Assembly: GCF_005405105.1 (NCBI RefSeq)
Contig: NZ_BJDK01000011.1
Coordinates: forward strand, 1 to 64,000
DNA: 64,000 bases
DNA from: Lactiplantibacillus dongliensis
Lineage (GTDB): Bacteria > Bacillota > Bacilli > Lactobacillales > Lactobacillaceae
Direction of reading: 5' to 3'
Shown here: in pieces, positions 61,138 to 64,000 of the stretch
How positions within the stretch are numbered: position 1 is the first letter of the stretch
Layout: each line of letters begins with the position of its first letter
Position numbers and translations under genes: made by a program
Notes under the pieces: model-generated
What the model was told of the DNA's origin: nothing
Database searches by the model: none
The model's input: the letters and a program-made list of their open reading frames with translations, nothing else

Positions 61138-62742
61138 ATGATTTTAGTAGCGTTAGCGGCGATTATCCTACCGCTCGTTTTGTTAGGCGGCCTGAATCTG
61201 CCCGCCACTCGTGGCATGAGTATTAGTGCCGTAGTCGTCGTGATCTTAGGGATGCTTTTTTGGCACCTGTCACCAGCCGTCATCGGCGCGTCCGTTTTAC
61301 AATCGCTCCACAAGTCTTTACCGATTCTATGGATTTTGTTTGGCGCCTTATTAATGTTGAACAGCTTACGGGCAACCGGGGCGATTGATCGGATTAATCA
61401 GGGATTCAAGGCCTTATCCGCGGATATGCGGCTGCAAACAGTGTTAGTTGCTTTCCTATTTGGCGGGCTAATCGAAGGTGTCTCTGGTTTTGGGACGCCC
61501 GCGATGGTGACGGCGCCCTTGCTGATTGCTTTGGGCTTTTCTCCAATGGCCGCCGTTATTTTAGCCTTAGTTGCGGATTCAACGCCCGCCGCTTTTGGAG
61601 CGGTCGGTACGCCGTTAACGGTGGGGTTAAGTAATGTCACTGAAAAGGCTGATTTATTGAATTTAATTGGTCAGCGTATCACCCAACTAGATTTACTCGT
61701 TGGTGCTTTAATGCCGGCCCTACTGATTTTTATCTTGGTTTGGAGTTTTGGCCCTAAAAAGCATCGGTGGCAACAATGGTTAGCGGTCTTACCATGGGCG
61801 TTAGTGATCGGCTTAGTGTATAGTGTGGTCGCCCTCATCACCGCAACGGTAATCAGTTATGAATTTGTGTCAATCATTGCCCCATTTGTCACCCTGATTG
61901 TCGCGATCGTCAGTCTGCACTATCACTGGCTATTACCGCCAGCGGTGCAAGCGACTCCTTGGCAGACCGCAACGGCGCAACCGACCGCGCCAGCGACGTC
62001 AACTAAGACAGCTGGGTCAATGTCATTGTTAACCGCTTGGGCACCTTACCTATTAGTCGTTGTGCTATTGTTAGCGTCCCGGGTGCTACAACCATTGAAA
62101 CTTTGGTTGACCAGTCATCTGAATCTGTCTTGGACACAGATTATGGGCTTTAAAACGATTAATTCTGACTGGGAATTGTTATATTCACCAGGCACGATTC
62201 TAGCATTGGCTGCGTTGATTGGCCTGTTCATTCAAGCCCGGTCACTAAAAGCTGCTCTACCAACCGCTAAAAAAGTGGTGTCATCGATGGGTAATACCGC
62301 CATCGCCTTAGTGGTCACACTGATCTTGGTCCAAGTTTTCACTAATTCGGGCTTGAACAGTGCCAACTTACCTAGCATGCCGATGTATATCGCCAAATTT
62401 GTGGCTAAATATTTAGCCGGCATTTGGATTATTATCGCCCCATTCTTGGGTGAACTAGGATCGTTCGTGACAGGTAGTACGACCGTCTCTACCTTGACAT
62501 TCGGCCAGATTCAGGCTGATATTGCGGCTAATGCTCACTTAAATGAACCGGTTGTGTTAGCCGCTCAATTGATTGGAGCGGCAGCTGGGAACATGATCTG
62601 TGTGCATAACATTGTTGCAGTCAGCTCGGTCGTTGGTTTGGATGGTCAGGAAGGCACCATCTTACGAAAGACGATTCTGCCAGCGTTAGCGTATGCGGCG
62701 CTGATTGGGGTTGCAGGATTGGTTTTGATTAAATTGATATAG
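61138..62742 (+). CDS. lctP: L-lactate permease (LctP family)
   Basis: 534 aa with 13 or so membrane helices and RBS TAGGAGG. Family signatures include GGLIEGVSGFGTPAMVTAPLL, DSTPAAFGAVGTPLTVGL and LGSFVTGSTTVS...AAGNMICVHNIVAVSSVVGL. Proton-linked uptake or efflux of lactate (and glycolate) across the membrane. Usual length 530-560 aa. Probably in one transcript with the preceding membrane protein; terminator-like hairpin right after. Confidence 0.93.
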   Translation: MILVALAAIILPLVLLGGLNLPATRGMSISAVVVVILGMLFWHLSPAVIGASVLQSLHKSLPILWILFGALLMLNSLRATGAIDRINQGFKALSADMRLQTVLVAFLFGGLIEGVSGFGTPAMVTAPLLIALGFSPMAAVILALVADSTPAAFGAVGTPLTVGLSNVTEKADLLNLIGQRITQLDLLVGALMPALLIFILVWSFGPKKHRWQQWLAVLPWALVIGLVYSVVALITATVISYEFVSIIAPFVTLIVAIVSLHYHWLLPPAVQATPWQTATAQPTAPATSTKTAGSMSLLTAWAPYLLVVVLLLASRVLQPLKLWLTSHLNLSWTQIMGFKTINSDWELLYSPGTILALAALIGLFIQARSLKAALPTAKKVVSSMGNTAIALVVTLILVQVFTNSGLNSANLPSMPMYIAKFVAKYLAGIWIIIAPFLGELGSFVTGSTTVSTLTFGQIQADIAANAHLNEPVVLAAQLIGAAAGNMICVHNIVAVSSVVGLDGQEGTILRKTILPALAYAALIGVAGLVLIKLI

Positions 62743-62752
62743 GTTTAGACAG

Positions 62753-62791
62753 AACAGCAGCCATGCGTATCAACGTATGACTGCTGTTTTA
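62753..62791 (+). terminator. lctP terminator
   Basis: AACAGCAG...CTGCTGTT with inner CAT/ATG pairing and TTAT tail. Confidence 0.75.
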
Positions 62792-62846
62792 TCTATGCTG
62801 GCTAGCTGCTACCAGCTGACTCGTCACTTTTTTGAATAATGGTACG

Positions 62847-62896
62847 AAAAATGACCGCCCCGCTACCTATTCTTAGATAACGGGGCGGTCATTTTT
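62847..62896. terminator. bidirectional terminator between lctP and the surface protein
   Basis: AAAAATGACCGCCCCG pairs with CGGGGCGGTCATTTTT. Strong GC stem with T-runs on both strands. Confidence 0.88.
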
Positions 62897-62920
62897 AGCT
62901 TAAATCAGCTAGTATCGTGT

Positions 62921-64000
62921 TTAGGGTTTCTTAGCGAATTTGAACATTGCGACTAAACTGCTTAATGCTAAGCCAGCGATGCCCATGATTGAAAGCGGTG
63001 TTGTTGTGTTCTCATCGGTTTGCGGCAAGGTTGGTGAGACTAATGAGATCGGTTTAACCGGTGTGACTTTAGCTGGGCTTGGTTGTCCTGCTGGAGTTGG
63101 GATCACCCCAGCATCTTCCGATTGCGTGGGTTGTTCTGGTTCAGTTGGCGTTGGTTGGGGCTTGGTTTCAGGACTAGTGCCATCGTTGCCATTGTCAGAA
63201 CTGCCATGACCACCGCCGTTACTATTGCCGCCATTATTGTTACCGTTATTCCCGTTGTCGCCACCACCGGTAGTCGTTCCTAGAACGGTGACAGTCACGG
63301 CTTTAGCAGTCACGTTACCGGCCGCATCGGTGTACGAATAGGTAATTGGATATTGTCCAGCTTGTGCGGGATTTACTTGCCCGGTAACGGTAATTGCAGC
63401 CCAAGCAAGCGACTGCCCATGCTCGTTAGTACCACTCACAAACCCAGCCTGTGGTTGCCAGGTATCACCGATGTGTATCGTTTGATCAGTGGCATTGACA
63501 GTGGCTTGGCTTGTAACAGTGACTAACGTGGTCGCCTGGTGTCGGCCTAATTTGTCGGTAAATTGATAACTGACGAGATAGGTTCCGGGAGCTGTTAACT
63601 GCTTCGTTAAAGCGGTCGCTGCCGTGGCAGTCCGTGTTTTAGCATTAGTCACAGTGATTTGTAAATCAGTGGCTGTCAATCTTTGACCGTTAGCGTTAAC
63701 CGCCGTCTTTAGATTAGTCTGCGGTTGCCAATTGGCGGTGGTGACCAATTGCAAGTGAGCTTGTTTGAGCAGAATTCCCGCCACCGTTACCTTAGCAGTG
63801 GCGCTAACGGCATGATTGGCGGCATCCGTGTACGTATAAGTGATTGGATAGTTGCCGGGAGTCTGAGTGTCTGGTGTACCAACGACTTTGACCCCTGGCG
63901 ATGTTAGCGTTAAGGCCTTCCCGTTTTCGTCAACCGCATTGAAGTTATCACTGGCTTGCCAGGTGGTCCCCAGTTTGATGGCGGTGTCTTTAGGCGTGAC
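62921..64000 (-). CDS. LPXTG-anchored surface protein with Ig-like repeats (partial)
   Basis: The frame is open from the window end to 62921 (359 aa seen), so the N-terminus lies beyond 64000. Three Ig-like (Big_3/DUF5011-type) repeats of about 80 aa, each with a 'P-I-T-Y-x-Y-T-D-x-x-x-x' strand (YPITYTYTDAANH, YLVSYQFTDKLGR, YPITYSYTDAAGN). A Gly/Asn-rich linker and a Pro/Glu/Gln spacer follow. The sorting signal is LPQTDE with a hydrophobic stretch and KFAKKP. Sortase-anchored adhesin-like protein; the ligand is unknown. The internal start at 63784 is not used. Confidence 0.85.
   Translation of the reverse strand, partial: VTPKDTAIKLGTTWQASDNFNAVDENGKALTLTSPGVKVVGTPDTQTPGNYPITYTYTDAANHAVSATAKVTVAGILLKQAHLQLVTTANWQPQTNLKTAVNANGQRLTATDLQITVTNAKTRTATAATALTKQLTAPGTYLVSYQFTDKLGRHQATTLVTVTSQATVNATDQTIHIGDTWQPQAGFVSGTNEHGQSLAWAAITVTGQVNPAQAGQYPITYSYTDAAGNVTAKAVTVTVLGTTTGGGDNGNNGNNNGGNSNGGGHGSSDNGNDGTSPETKPQPTPTEPEQPTQSEDAGVIPTPAGQPSPAKVTPVKPISLVSPTLPQTDENTTTPLSIMGIAGLALSSLVAMFKFAKKP

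Noticed and set aside
1-64000. CRISPR arrays, rRNA and tRNA genes, IS transposases
   Set aside because: Looked for repeats of 24-40 bp with regular spacing, cloverleaf-like CCA-ended segments and transposase motifs; none seen by eye.

Overview
The window looks like a chromosomal segment of a lactobacillus, most probably of the Lactiplantibacillus (L. plantarum) group. This rests on the housekeeping order rbgA-rnhB-dprA-topA-trmFO-xerC-hslVU, the parEC pair, LPQT(D/E)-type sortase signals, the lysine-rich small secreted proteins, and codon and base use. No rRNA, tRNA or CRISPR array was seen. The species name is an inference.

Layout. 0.1-5.1 kb: an XRE regulator and a same-strand run of small membrane-anchored or secreted basic proteins (SH3b-like modules, one CAP domain). 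5.2-7.9 kb: a zeta-like P-loop toxin with a tiny upstream partner, a frameshifted metallophosphoesterase, an XRE/membrane-protein pair, and a vestige resembling the first codons of rbgA. 7,984-19,826: an 11.8 kb integrated element bounded by a perfect 16 bp direct repeat. It has a CI-like repressor at the left end and a tyrosine integrase with an Xis-like gene at the right end. Between them lie an FtsK/TcpA-like ATPase, a Rep_2 (pMV158-type) HUH initiator/relaxase and, directly upstream of it, a hairpin presenting TACTACGA, the pMV158-type nick motif. The left half carries small cargo genes separated by recurring GC-rich hairpin modules, plus a candidate structured ncRNA at about 13.5 kb.

19.9-30.0 kb: conserved housekeeping block (ribosome assembly, RNase HII, DprA, topoisomerase I, TrmFO, XerC, HslVU protease, aldose epimerase). 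30.2-39.8 kb: plsY, parE/parC behind a promoter with a LexA-like box, a LysR regulator, ppaC, a Phd/YefM-Txe toxin-antitoxin pair, msrB-msrA and a YozE-like gene. 39.9-43.6 kb: a decayed zone with a degenerate Xer-like protein, a 1.2 kb gene desert, HigA with a frameshifted HigB, and a 5'-truncated LPXTG protein.

43.8-47.8 kb: an esterase and an MFS transporter behind a MerR-type promoter (19 bp spacer with dyad), followed by a MerR regulator likely to control them. 47.8-55.7 kb: a two-gene membrane glycosyltransferase operon, a lone DinJ/RelB antitoxin, GNAT/MarR and MarR genes, and an SOS-boxed uvrX-yolD type operon. 55.9-58.6 kb: a membrane-anchored EAL-like protein, a small membrane protein and a PgaC-like synthase, which together suggest a c-di-GMP-responsive exopolysaccharide machine. 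58.7-64.0 kb: a PBECR4-like nuclease pseudogene, a hairpin-rich gap, a polytopic membrane protein, an LctP lactate permease and the C-terminal part of an Ig-like-repeat LPQTDE surface protein that runs off the window.
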